DNA of 64,000 bases from Cohnella caldifontis (lineage in GTDB: Bacteria; Bacillota; Bacilli; Paenibacillales; Paenibacillaceae), in contig NZ_JAQZSJ010000007.1 of assembly GCF_029360585.1 (NCBI RefSeq), positions 62,001 through 126,000 of the forward strand. Direction: 5' to 3'. The notes under the pieces were generated by a model, which worked only from the letters and a program-made list of their open reading frames with translations, was not told where the DNA came from and did not search any database. Position 1 is the first letter of the stretch. Every line of letters starts with the position of its first letter. Position numbers and translations under genes: made by a program. Positions 45,611 through 52,762 of this stretch are shown piece by piece.

Positions 45611-45699
45611 TATGCGGGCGTGATGAAAAATTGGGGGACCGGACCCGGACGTTGCCTCATACGATATCGAAACACGTCCATGGAGGAGGTTGGGCAGCG

Positions 45700-46176
45700 G
45701 TGCCTTTGATCCGTTGGAGGCAGCGGGGGGACGAAGAGGCCATCTTCCGGTTGGTCAAAACCGAGCTCGTGCCGCTCTCATCGCGCCCAGGCATGCGGGA
45801 CGGCCGGCTGCGCCGCGAAATCGCCGAGCGCCTGCGACGCGGAATGACGTTCGTGGCGTCCAGGAGCGCAGGAAGCGAACCCTTCGCCTTCGTGCACATG
45901 GAGCTCCATCGAAACATTCTGTTCATCGATTTGCTGGCCGTCGATTCCGCCGAACAGAATCACCGGTGGGGTACCCGGCTGATGGCCGAGGCCGAGAGGT
46001 TCGGCCTCTCCCGCGGCTGCCGCGAAGCCCGGCTGTTCGTGGACGACACGAACGTACGCGGCCTTCGCTTCTACACGAAGTTGGGTTATGCGGGCGTCCG
46101 GCATATTCCCAGCGCCAAATGCTACGAGTTGGCAAAGCCGCTCGCGGCGCCGACGGCCATGACATGGGCCTTCTGA
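45700..46176 (+). CDS. GNAT-family N-acetyltransferase
   Basis: 158 residues. The GNAT core is present: IDLLAVDSAEQNHRWGTRLM holds the acetyl-CoA loop, followed by EARLFVDDTNVRGLRFYTKLGY, the C-terminal motif. The substrate is unknown. GTG 45700 is the start, with GGAGG 10 bases upstream; the frame extends upstream without a good site. It is divergent from the ilvB T-box promoter. Confidence 0.85.
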   Translation: MPLIRWRQRGDEEAIFRLVKTELVPLSSRPGMRDGRLRREIAERLRRGMTFVASRSAGSEPFAFVHMELHRNILFIDLLAVDSAEQNHRWGTRLMAEAERFGLSRGCREARLFVDDTNVRGLRFYTKLGYAGVRHIPSAKCYELAKPLAAPTAMTWAF

Positions 46177-46180
46177 ACAG

Positions 46181-46214
46181 GATGAAAAGCCGGCCTGCGG
46201 ACCGGCTTTTCATC
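46181..46214. terminator. Bidirectional terminator
   Basis: GATGAAAAGCCGG and CCGGCTTTTCATC pair perfectly across an 8-base loop with A and T runs on both sides. It ends both the GNAT gene and the minus-strand small gene at 46235. Confidence 0.85.
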
Positions 46215-46234
46215 ATGCCTTCCTATGGAACGGC

Positions 46235-46486
46235 TTACCACCAGAATCCGGGAAAGCCGAAACCGAAGCCGCCGAAAGCAAACGGCGCCGTTCCGATGGC
46301 CAGCACATCGAACAACGCCAAAGGAAGGATCGCTTTCGTCTGCGCTTTGTCACCCGGCGGCTCCACGATCAGGTCGTTGCCGTTGATTCGCACCAGTCGG
46401 CCAATCACGAGGGATCCGTCCCGTTTCACGGCGTAAATGTGTTTGCCGACCAACGATTCGGCTTGGGAACGAGAAACAGAGGACAT
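46235..46486 (-). CDS. Small SH3/LSm-like protein with Gly-Phe tail
   Basis: 83 residues. The body (LVGKHIYAVKRDGSLVIGRL, VRINGNDLIVEPPGDKA) looks like a short beta-barrel of the kind seen in small Bacillus coat or DUF2642-like proteins. The tail is aromatic and Gly-rich (FAFGGFGFGFPGFWW), a feature of spore-coat or self-associating peptides. A spore role is inference only. GGAGG lies 8 bases before the ATG. Confidence 0.7.
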   Translation of the reverse strand: MSSVSRSQAESLVGKHIYAVKRDGSLVIGRLVRINGNDLIVEPPGDKAQTKAILPLALFDVLAIGTAPFAFGGFGFGFPGFWW

Positions 46487-46611
46487 ACATGCAACCTCCT
46501 TTCCACCAGGCCCCGGAGGCCGTTGTCCTCCATCCTATGGAAATCGGCAGCCGCTTGATTGTACCACTGTCCTTCCGGCACAAAAATCACGCCGTGACTT
46601 AAGCGGTATCG

Positions 46612-47262
46612 TTACGACGGGATGTCGGCCCTCGCTTTCGGCGGATAAGGCGGCAAACGGATGACTGCTTCAGCCAGCAGCATAAGCCCGACGATCGTGC
46701 CGATGACGCCGCAGGCATAGCCGGTTCCGTAACTCAGCCCGAATAAGCCTCGGAACATGGCCGACAACGCGTGGATACACACGTTCGTAAAGCAGAAGAC
46801 GTAACTGCGGACCATCCATCTGCGGTGAAGGTCAACCTGTAGCCTCCGGATATGCGCGAATGCGGTCAGCGTAATGCCGATCCACAGCAAGTTGAGCAAA
46901 TTGAAGGCGATGCCGGCGGCTCGACCGCCCGTGGCATAAGGCGCCATATATCCGGAGGTGATGCATACGGCAAGCACGCAGAAGATATATGTATAGCCGG
47001 CCGCGCGGTGAAGCTTCCGGTTCGCCCGTCGGAGCCGGCCGGAAAAATTCATGGCCCCGGCCGCGATGGCCAAGCATGCGGCGGCGACATGAAGATCCAG
47101 GACGCGAAGCCAGACCGGAAGCCGGATTTCGCGGCGAAGCCCGGTCTTATGGCTCAGGAATTCGGCGGCCCCGGGATCAATGAACCAGTGGACGAGCAAC
47201 GCCCACAATACGGAGACCGCCGCCAATGCGACGACGATTCGATACGCCAATTTGCCGTTCAA
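46612..47262 (-). CDS. DUF2306 membrane protein
   Basis: 216 residues with about six membrane spans. Characteristic His residues lie in LDLHVAAACLAIAAGAMNF, RKLHRAAGYTYI and HIRRLQVDLHRRWMVRSY, the DUF2306 pattern that may bind haem. The start is TTG 47262, chosen because GGAGG is 10 bases upstream; the earlier ATG 47301 lacks a site. The TTG follows the stop of the small upstream gene by one base, so translation is coupled. Confidence 0.8.
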   Translation of the reverse strand: MNGKLAYRIVVALAAVSVLWALLVHWFIDPGAAEFLSHKTGLRREIRLPVWLRVLDLHVAAACLAIAAGAMNFSGRLRRANRKLHRAAGYTYIFCVLAVCITSGYMAPYATGGRAAGIAFNLLNLLWIGITLTAFAHIRRLQVDLHRRWMVRSYVFCFTNVCIHALSAMFRGLFGLSYGTGYACGVIGTIVGLMLLAEAVIRLPPYPPKARADIPS

Positions 47263-47263
47263 G

Positions 47264-47425
47264 TTACCGCCCCCTCCCGCCGAATTCGGTTTCGCCGACA
47301 TGCGTCTTCGGCTCGCGGTCCGCCCGGCTGCCGAAGCCTTTCCCGCCTCGCAGGCGAGCAAACCGAAAAGCGGCGAAGCATAACAGTGACGCCCCGTACA
47401 GAAGGGCGATCGATCCGATTCCCAT
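47264..47425 (-). CDS. Small membrane protein, 53 residues
   Basis: It starts MGIGSIALLYGASLLCFAAF, one membrane span, then a basic, polar tail (RFARLRGGKGFGSRADRE). The ATG has AGGAGG 10 bases upstream, a good site. Its stop is one base from the TTG start of the DUF2306 gene, so the two proteins probably form a unit. No family recognised. Confidence 0.6.
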   Translation of the reverse strand: MGIGSIALLYGASLLCFAAFRFARLRGGKGFGSRADREPKTHVGETEFGGRGR

Positions 47426-47604
47426 AACCCCGTCTCCTCCTCTTCCCAAAATGAACGATGGGTACAGTGTAGCCTCCGATTGTACCGAAACGCGCGCCCA
47501 AACCGTCACGAAACGGTCAACGAACCGTCCCAGAAACGTGAACGGCGTTTTCGCCGGGAAAAGAAGTGGTAGAATGGGAGGAGATCAAAGGCGGTGGAAA
47601 AACG

Positions 47605-48294
47605 GTGACGGAACGGCAAACGGTGATGGTCGTCGACGACGACCCGAGCATCGTGGAATTGTTGAGGGACTTTCTGGAGAACGACGGATTTCTGGCGGTG
47701 ACGGCCTGCGACGCGGAGGAAGCGCTCGAGAAGTTCCGGCAAGACGAGCCGCAATGCGTGCTGCTGGACATCATGATGCCCGGGCAGAGCGGTTTCGAGC
47801 TTTGCCGGACCCTTCGCGAGACCAGCGACGTGCCGATCTTGTTCCTGAGCGCGCGCGGCGGCGACGTGGACAAGATCCGGGGGCTGGGGCTCGGCGCGGA
47901 CGATTACATCGTCAAGACGGCATCCCCCGGCGAGGTCGTAGCCCGCGTGAAAGCCGTGCTGCGGCGGTACCGTCCTTCCCGGCCTCACGTTCCTCCGATG
48001 CTCCAAGCCGGGCGGCTGAGCTTGGACTTCGCCGCCCGCGCGGTGTATGCCGACGGACGGGAACTGCCGCTGACGCCTAAGGAGTACGACCTGCTGCGGC
48101 TGTTTTGCGAAAATCCCCGCCAGGTGTTCACCTACGAGCAGCTGTTGGACCGGTTTTGGGACGGCGTCGGCGACAAGCATACGGTCCGCGTCCATATCGC
48201 CCGCCTGCGCGAGAAAATCGAAATCGACCCCGAGCGCCCGCGGTATTTGGCGAACGTATGGGGAGTCGGCTACCGGTTCGAGGCCAAGCCATGA
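47605..48294 (+). CDS. OmpR-family response regulator
   Basis: 229 residues. Receiver: VMVVDDDPSIVE, the Asp in CVLLDIMMPGQSGF, the Ser in LFLSARGGD. The conserved Lys region reads DDYIVKTASPGEV rather than the usual K-P-F, so a Thr replaces the cis-Pro. The winged-helix domain is normal (LTPKEYDLLRLFCENP, RVHIARLREKIE, VWGVGYRFEAKP). The start is GTG 47605, with GGTGG 7 bases upstream. It overlaps the kinase gene as ATGA. Confidence 0.92.
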   Translation: MTERQTVMVVDDDPSIVELLRDFLENDGFLAVTACDAEEALEKFRQDEPQCVLLDIMMPGQSGFELCRTLRETSDVPILFLSARGGDVDKIRGLGLGADDYIVKTASPGEVVARVKAVLRRYRPSRPHVPPMLQAGRLSLDFAARAVYADGRELPLTPKEYDLLRLFCENPRQVFTYEQLLDRFWDGVGDKHTVRVHIARLREKIEIDPERPRYLANVWGVGYRFEAKP

Positions 48295-49355
48295 ACAAGA
48301 CGGTTCGCGTTCGCAAATTCATGTTGGCCTTCCTGCTGCTAACGCTGACGGTTCTATGGCTGGCTTACGTTGCGGTTCATTACGCGGCGACAGGGACATG
48401 GAGCGTCGCGTCGTCCGATGGACACCCGGGACTCCGGATCGTTCTGCCGGCCGGATTGCTTCTGGTGCTGCTCGCGGCCGGGTATGGGCTGCGCCGGTTG
48501 ATCGTCAAGCCGCTGGAGGCGCTGAGCCGGTCGTCCCGGCAAATCGCCGAGGGCGATTGGGACATCACGCTGCCCGAATCGCGCATCGCCGAAATCGCCC
48601 AAGTACGCGACGGCTTCGAATCGATGGTGGAAAGCCTCCGCGGCTCTTTCTCCCGGCAAGCCGAGCTTGAAGAAGAGCGGAAATTTTTCATCGGCGCGAT
48701 CGCGCACGATCTGCGGACGCCGTTGTTCGCGCTGAAAGGGTATTTGGACGGATTGGAGCAAGGGATCGCCGCCACCCCGGAGCAAATGAAGAAGTACGCG
48801 GCGGTATGCAAAGAAAAAGCCGGCCAAATCGACCGGCTCGTGGAGGATCTGTTCGCTTTCTCCAGGACAGAATATTGGGAGGCGGCTCCGCTTCGCGACC
48901 CGTTGGATCTCGCAACGGTGCTGCAACAATCGGTCGAGAGCGTGCGGCGTCAGGCCGATGAGAAAAGCGTCGCGATCCTGCTGGACGACGGCGGGGAAAC
49001 GCACGGGATCAGAGGCGACGCCCATCTGCTCGAGCGCGCCATGAACAACTTGCTGGATAACGCGATTCGGCACACGCCGGCGCAGGGACGGATCTACGTG
49101 CGCTGCCGACGGGATCGCGGCGGAACGACGGTCTCGGTCCGGGATACGGGAGCCGGTTTTGCCCCGTCGGATCTGCCGCGCGCGTTCGAGCCGCTGTACC
49201 GCGGGGAGGCGTCCCGAAACCGGTCCACTGGGGGCGCCGGCCTGGGGCTCGCCATCGCCCGCCGCATCTTCCGCGCGCACGACGGCGACCTGACGGCGGG
49301 CAACGATCCCGAAGGCGGCGCGGTGCTGACGGGGCGGCTTCCCGCCGCGGAATAG
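48291..49355 (+). CDS. Sensor histidine kinase with HAMP domain
   Basis: 354 residues. Two membrane spans (about 12-34 and 50-70) enclose a short loop. HAMP follows (RRLIVKPLEALSRSSRQIAE), then HisKA with AIAHDLRTPLFALKGYLDG, and an ATPase with MNNLLDNAIRHTP, RDTGAGFAP and GGAGLGLAIARRIF. It is coupled to the response regulator. No target genes are adjacent: downstream lies the 2-kb repeat region. Confidence 0.92.
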   Translation: MNKTVRVRKFMLAFLLLTLTVLWLAYVAVHYAATGTWSVASSDGHPGLRIVLPAGLLLVLLAAGYGLRRLIVKPLEALSRSSRQIAEGDWDITLPESRIAEIAQVRDGFESMVESLRGSFSRQAELEEERKFFIGAIAHDLRTPLFALKGYLDGLEQGIAATPEQMKKYAAVCKEKAGQIDRLVEDLFAFSRTEYWEAAPLRDPLDLATVLQQSVESVRRQADEKSVAILLDDGGETHGIRGDAHLLERAMNNLLDNAIRHTPAQGRIYVRCRRDRGGTTVSVRDTGAGFAPSDLPRAFEPLYRGEASRNRSTGGAGLGLAIARRIFRAHDGDLTAGNDPEGGAVLTGRLPAAE

Positions 49356-49357
49356 GC

Positions 49358-49455
49358 AGCCGCCTGCCAACAGCCCCCGCTGCCGACAGCCCCGCTGCCG
49401 CCTGACGGCAGGTCCCGCTGCCGCCTGCCGCCAGGTCCCGCTGCCGATAGGCTAA
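49358..49455. repeat. Short degenerate CTGCCG-type tandem repeats
   Basis: Right after the kinase stop, about 100 bases consist of near copies of CAGGTCCCGCTGCCGCCTG (roughly 19-21 bases), decaying toward both ends. No coding potential. Confidence 0.6.
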
Positions 49456-49468
49456 GGATGATTTGATC

Positions 49469-49648
49469 AAGTGCCAAAGTACACTTAAAGTCCGGAAAAT
49501 CGGGATATTTTCGAGTCTCAAGTGCCTAAATGCACTTCATTTGCGGATTTTCCCCGCTCCTGCGTGCTTTCCGCATGAATCAAGTGTATTTTGGCACCCG
49601 GATCGTCATTTTTGAATTTATAGGCTCGCCTTAAGTGCACTTTGGCAC
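49469..49648. repeat. Four copies of an AAGTGCC..CACTT element in two orientations
   Basis: AAGTGCCAAAGTACACTT (49469-49486) and AAGTGCCTAAATGCACTT (49520-49537) are followed by inverted AAGTGTATTTTGGCAC (49582-49597) and AAGTGCACTTTGGCAC (49633-49648). Spacing is about 50 bases each. The outer and inner pairs can fold on each other. Confidence 0.7.
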
Positions 49649-49726
49649 CTCATGGCCAAGGGAAATCAATGAATGGGACAACCGGCAGTTGGGATCGCAA
49701 GCGTACATGCCTATTAAGAAAAACCG

Positions 49727-49754
49727 TCAGGGAGAAATTCGTCCCTGACGGTCC
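49727..49754. terminator. Free-standing terminator-like hairpin
   Basis: CCGTCAGGGA and TCCCTGACGG pair across 8 bases; AAAAA precedes it on the plus strand, so the T-run is on the minus strand. There is no gene ending next to it, which suggests a lost gene or an unseen transcript coming from the repeat array. Confidence 0.6.
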
Positions 49755-49856
49755 TAGTGTTTCATGCCTCTGAAGTCCCTCTTCAGCAACTTTTCCACGA
49801 ACATCACTCAATCCTGTACTCAAATGAACATGACCATTGAGATCCGTTTGTCCAGA

Positions 49857-51024
49857 GGGGCGGGGTTTAAGCTTGCGCGGCTGGCTTAATCAGCTGTTGC
49901 CCCACGCGTTGGCGGGGTTTAAGCTTGCGCGGCTGGCTTAACCAGCTGTGGCCCCGCGGTTGGCGGGGTTTAAGCTTGCGCGGCAGGCTTATTCAGCTCA
50001 TGCCCCACGCGCCAGCGGGGGTTATGCTAGCGCCGCAGGCTTATCCAGCTGTAGCCCCCTACGTTGGCGGGGTTAAGCTTGCGCGGCAAGCTTAACCAGC
50101 TGTGGCCCCGCGGTTGGCGAGGATTAAGCTTGCGCGGCTGGCTTATTCAGCTGTTGCCCCACGCGCCAGCGGGGGTTATGCGTGCGCCGCAGGCTTAATC
50201 ATCTCATGCCCCACGCCTTGGCGGGGGTTAAGCTTGCGCGGCTGGCTTAACCAGCTGTGGCCCCGCGGTTGGCGAGGATTAAGCTTGCGCGGCTGGCTTA
50301 TTCAGCTCATGCCCCACGCGCCAGCGGGGGTTATGCTTGCGCCGCAGGCTTATTCAGCTCATGCCCCACGCGTTGGCGGGGTTTAAGCTTGCGCGGCTGG
50401 CTTAACCCGCTGTGGCCCCGCGGTTGGCGTGGGTTAAGCTTGCGCGGCTGGCTTAACCAGCTGTAGCCCCGCGGGTGGCGGGGGTTAAGCTTGCGCGGCT
50501 GGCTTAACCAGCTGTAGCCCCGCGGGTGGCGGGGGTTAAGCTTGCGCGGCTGGCTTAACCAGCTGTAGCCCCGCGGGTGGCGGGGGTTAAGCTTGCGCGG
50601 CTGGCTTAACCAGCTGTAGCCCCGCGGGTGGCGGGGGTTAAGCTTGCGCGGCTGGCTTAACCAGCTGTTGCCCCACGCATTGGCGGGGGTTAAGCTTGCG
50701 CGGCTGGCTTAACCAGCTGTAGCCCCGCGGTTGGCGGGGGTTAAGCTTGCGCGGCTGGCTTAACCAGCTGTTGCCCCACGCATTGGCGGGGGTTAAGCTT
50801 GCGCGGCGGGCTTAACCAGCTGTAGCCCCGCGGTTGGCGGGGGTTATGCTTGCGCGGCTGGCTTATCCAGCTGTTGCCCCACGCATTGGCGGGGGTTAAG
50901 CTTGCGCGGCGGGCTTAACCAGCTGTAGCCCCGCGGTTGGCGGGGGTTATGCTTGCGCGGCTGGCTTATCCAGCTGTTGCCCCACGCATTGGCGGGGGTT
51001 AAGCTTGCGCGGCAAGCTTAGCCC
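49857..51024. repeat. 51-bp tandem hairpin array, about 23 units
   Basis: Twenty-two full units and one partial of 50-52 bp. In each, GGTTAAGC and GCTTAACC form an 8-base stem with an 11-base loop, and GCGGGG and CCCCGC form an outer stem; CAGCTG and CCGCGG lie between units. Units at 50471-50623 are three identical 51-mers in a row. At 50781-50986 a 103-bp dimer of two unlike monomers is repeated exactly twice, so growth was by recent unequal exchange. Variants at the left end change both arms together (TTATGC with GCTTAT). There are no unique spacers and no ribosome sites. Open frames here come only from the period being a multiple of three. Confidence 0.93.
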
Positions 51025-51050
51025 CTCCTCCCCGCCACGGGTTCTGATTC

Positions 51051-51233
51051 TAACGGACACTGAAGCCGTTATTGGATCAAAACCCCTCATTTTCTAAACG
51101 TAACGGACACCACGGCCCTTATCCGTAACCCGTTACGGTTATACGTGGGGCTTTTCGCTCAATAAGCGCAACTGTGTCCGTTAAAATGCGATTTGCCGAA
51201 GAGTGCCCCCCATAACGTCTGCTGTGTCCGTTA
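51051..51233. repeat. Four copies of TAACGGACAC in two orientations
   Basis: TAACGGACAC at 51051-51060 and 51101-51110, then inverted at 51174-51183 and 51224-51233. Each like-oriented pair is 50 bases apart. Between them are CCGTTAT-type text and a small hairpin (GTAACCCGTTAC). No gene lies here. Confidence 0.7.
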
Positions 51234-51323
51234 ACCTTACCGCCTCCGCGAATGGGGCGGGCGGCGTCTGGCCACTCTAAGAGGGATGCAACATCCCGAA
51301 AAGTTATAGATGCTGATAGGTTC

Positions 51324-51350
51324 AAAAAAGCCCCGGGATCCCGGGGCTTT
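51324..51350 (-). terminator. Terminator of infC-rpmI-rplT
   Basis: AAAGCCCCGGGATCCCGGGG is a perfect palindrome, and TTTTTTG follows on the minus strand, just after rplT. Confidence 0.9.
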
Positions 51351-51357
51351 GGACGCG

Positions 51358-51717
51358 TTACGCGTTGATTTTCTCTTTGGCGGCGCCGGCCAGCGTGTTG
51401 AACGCGCCAATGTCGTTCACGGCCAGGTCGGCGAGCATTTTACGGTTCACGTTGATGCCGGCCAGTTTGAGGCCGTGCATCATTTTGCTGTAGGTCAGGC
51501 CGTTCTGGCGGGCGGCCGCGTTGATCCGCACGATCCAGAGCTTGCGGAAGTTCCGCTTGGTCTGACGGCGGTCGCGGTACGCGTACCAGAGCGATTTCAT
51601 GACTTGTTCTTTGGCTTTCTTGAACAGGCGGTGCTTCGCACCCCAGTATCCTTTAGCCAGCTTCAACATTCTATTGCGACGGCGGCGCGTGACGAATCCG
51701 CCTTTGACTCTTGCCAT
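51358..51717 (-). CDS. rplT: Large ribosomal subunit protein bL20
   Basis: 119 residues, the usual length. It starts [20 protein letters not shown] and is highly basic, binding 23S rRNA early in assembly. It also represses its own operon by binding the leader RNA. It is the last gene of infC-rpmI-rplT, with 32 bases to rpmI. Confidence 0.97.
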   Translation of the reverse strand: MARVKGGFVTRRRRNRMLKLAKGYWGAKHRLFKKAKEQVMKSLWYAYRDRRQTKRNFRKLWIVRINAAARQNGLTYSKMMHGLKLAGINVNRKMLADLAVNDIGAFNTLAGAAKEKINA

Positions 51718-51749
51718 GACGCATTACCTCCCGGAAAATGTTCGCAGTT

Positions 51750-51950
51750 TTATTTCAGGTTCGCAAGCTGCTGCTGCAGACGGCGTACGTCGCCTTTGGC
51801 CATGAGCGGCTGGCTCGAAAGCACGCGCTTTTGACGGCCGGATTTGTGGGACAGCAGATGGTTCTTGTAAGCCTTATGGCGCTTCACTTTGCCGGTTCCG
51901 GTGATTTTGAAGCGGCCTTTCAAGCTGCTGTGGGTTTTCATTTTAGGCAT
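51750..51950 (-). CDS. rpmI: Large ribosomal subunit protein bL35
   Basis: 66 residues: MPKMKTHSSLKGRFKITGTG, then HKAYKNHLLSHKSGRQKR. Complete, in the standard order between infC and rplT. Confidence 0.97.
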   Translation of the reverse strand: MPKMKTHSSLKGRFKITGTGKVKRHKAYKNHLLSHKSGRQKRVLSSQPLMAKGDVRRLQQQLANLK

Positions 51951-51968
51951 GAGAATCGCTTCCTCCTG

Positions 51969-52481
51969 TCAGTGGCTCTTCGGAGCCAGAATCATGATCA
52001 TGCTGCGGCCTTCCAGCTTCGGAACGCGCTCGATGACGCTGATATCGGCGACTTCCTGGGCGACGCGCTCCAGGATTTTCTGGCCGATGTTGGCGTGGGC
52101 GATTTCACGACCGCGGAACCGCACGGAGCATTTCACTTTGTCGCCATCCTTCAGAAACTTCACCACGTTGCGAAATTTCGTCTGGTAGTCGTGTTCCTCG
52201 ATGTTCGAACGGAACCAGACTTCCTTCAGGTCGACGATCTTCTGATTCTTCCGGGCTTCCTTCTCTTTCTTCTGCTGCTCGTAACGGAATTTGCCGTAGT
52301 CCATGATCCGGCACACCGGCGGTTTCGCCTGGGGAGCCACGTTGACCAGGTCCATGTTCGCGTCGATCGCGAGCTGCATGGCTTCCCGGAAAGGCTTGAT
52401 TCCCAGCTGCTCTCCTTCGGGTCCTACGAGTCTGACTTCCTTCGCCCGGATTTCCTCATTGATTTGATGATCCTTGCTGAT
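51969..52481 (-). CDS. infC: Translation initiation factor IF-3, ATC start codon
   Basis: 170 residues. The N-domain (DHQINEEIRAKEVRLVGPEG) and C-domain (FRGREIAHANIGQKILERVA) are complete. No ATG or GTG is near the expected start. The codon in place is ATC at 52481 (ATC AGC AAG GAT), with GGAGGTGG 9 bases upstream. infC is known for rare AUU-type starts, through which IF-3 limits its own synthesis. An ATG-like frame further upstream (52538) runs through the leader and would add 19 residues not found in the family. Confidence 0.95.
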   Translation of the reverse strand: MSKDHQINEEIRAKEVRLVGPEGEQLGIKPFREAMQLAIDANMDLVNVAPQAKPPVCRIMDYGKFRYEQQKKEKEARKNQKIVDLKEVWFRSNIEEHDYQTKFRNVVKFLKDGDKVKCSVRFRGREIAHANIGQKILERVAQEVADISVIERVPKLEGRSMIMILAPKSH

Positions 52482-52720
52482 AGTGTTCCACCTCCGAATG
52501 GAAATGTCGATCTTCGCCCCCGCGTTCGCCGGGGACAAACAAAAAAGACGGGCCGCATCGACCCGCCTCCGTGCGCAAACGTCATGTTCCGGCTCTTCCG
52601 GGAAATTCCTCCGGCACTCGCCGTAATCCGTTGCTACGCGAACCCGTCAGCGCGAGCCGAACAGGTGAGAAGCGGGCGCTTCTGCTTATGCGTGCTGAAT
52701 ATCGTTCCGAAATCAGTCAC
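52482..52720 (-). promoter_or_regulatory. L20-type leader with attenuator hairpin
   Basis: The transcript from the promoter at 52727-52755 has about 240 untranslated bases. At 52541-52571 a terminator is visible on the minus strand (GGCGGGTC pairs with GGCCCGTC, then TTTTTT). In Firmicutes L20 binds such leaders and promotes early termination of infC-rpmI-rplT. Confidence 0.75.
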
Positions 52721-52726
52721 TCGAGT

Positions 52727-52755
52727 ACTATATCACGCCTGGGCAGCGTTGTCAA
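52727..52755 (-). promoter_or_regulatory. Consensus sigma-A promoter of the infC operon
   Basis: TTGACA (52755-52750) and TATAGT (52732-52727) on the minus strand with a 17-base spacer. The -35 lies only a few bases after the end of the glycosyltransferase gene. Confidence 0.85.
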
Positions 52756-52762
52756 ACCGGAA

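Noticed and set aside
50102-50466. Repeat protein encoded by the 51-bp array (17-residue repeats)
   Set aside because: The frames exist only because 51 is a multiple of three. They start inside the array without ribosome sites, and many units of 50 or 52 bp break the frame.
49857-51024. CRISPR array
   Set aside because: Units are contiguous with no unique spacers, and no cas gene is in the window.
51119-51325. Minus-strand open frame between the array and rplT
   Set aside because: It consists of the TAACGGACAC repeat elements and has no ribosome site or family features.
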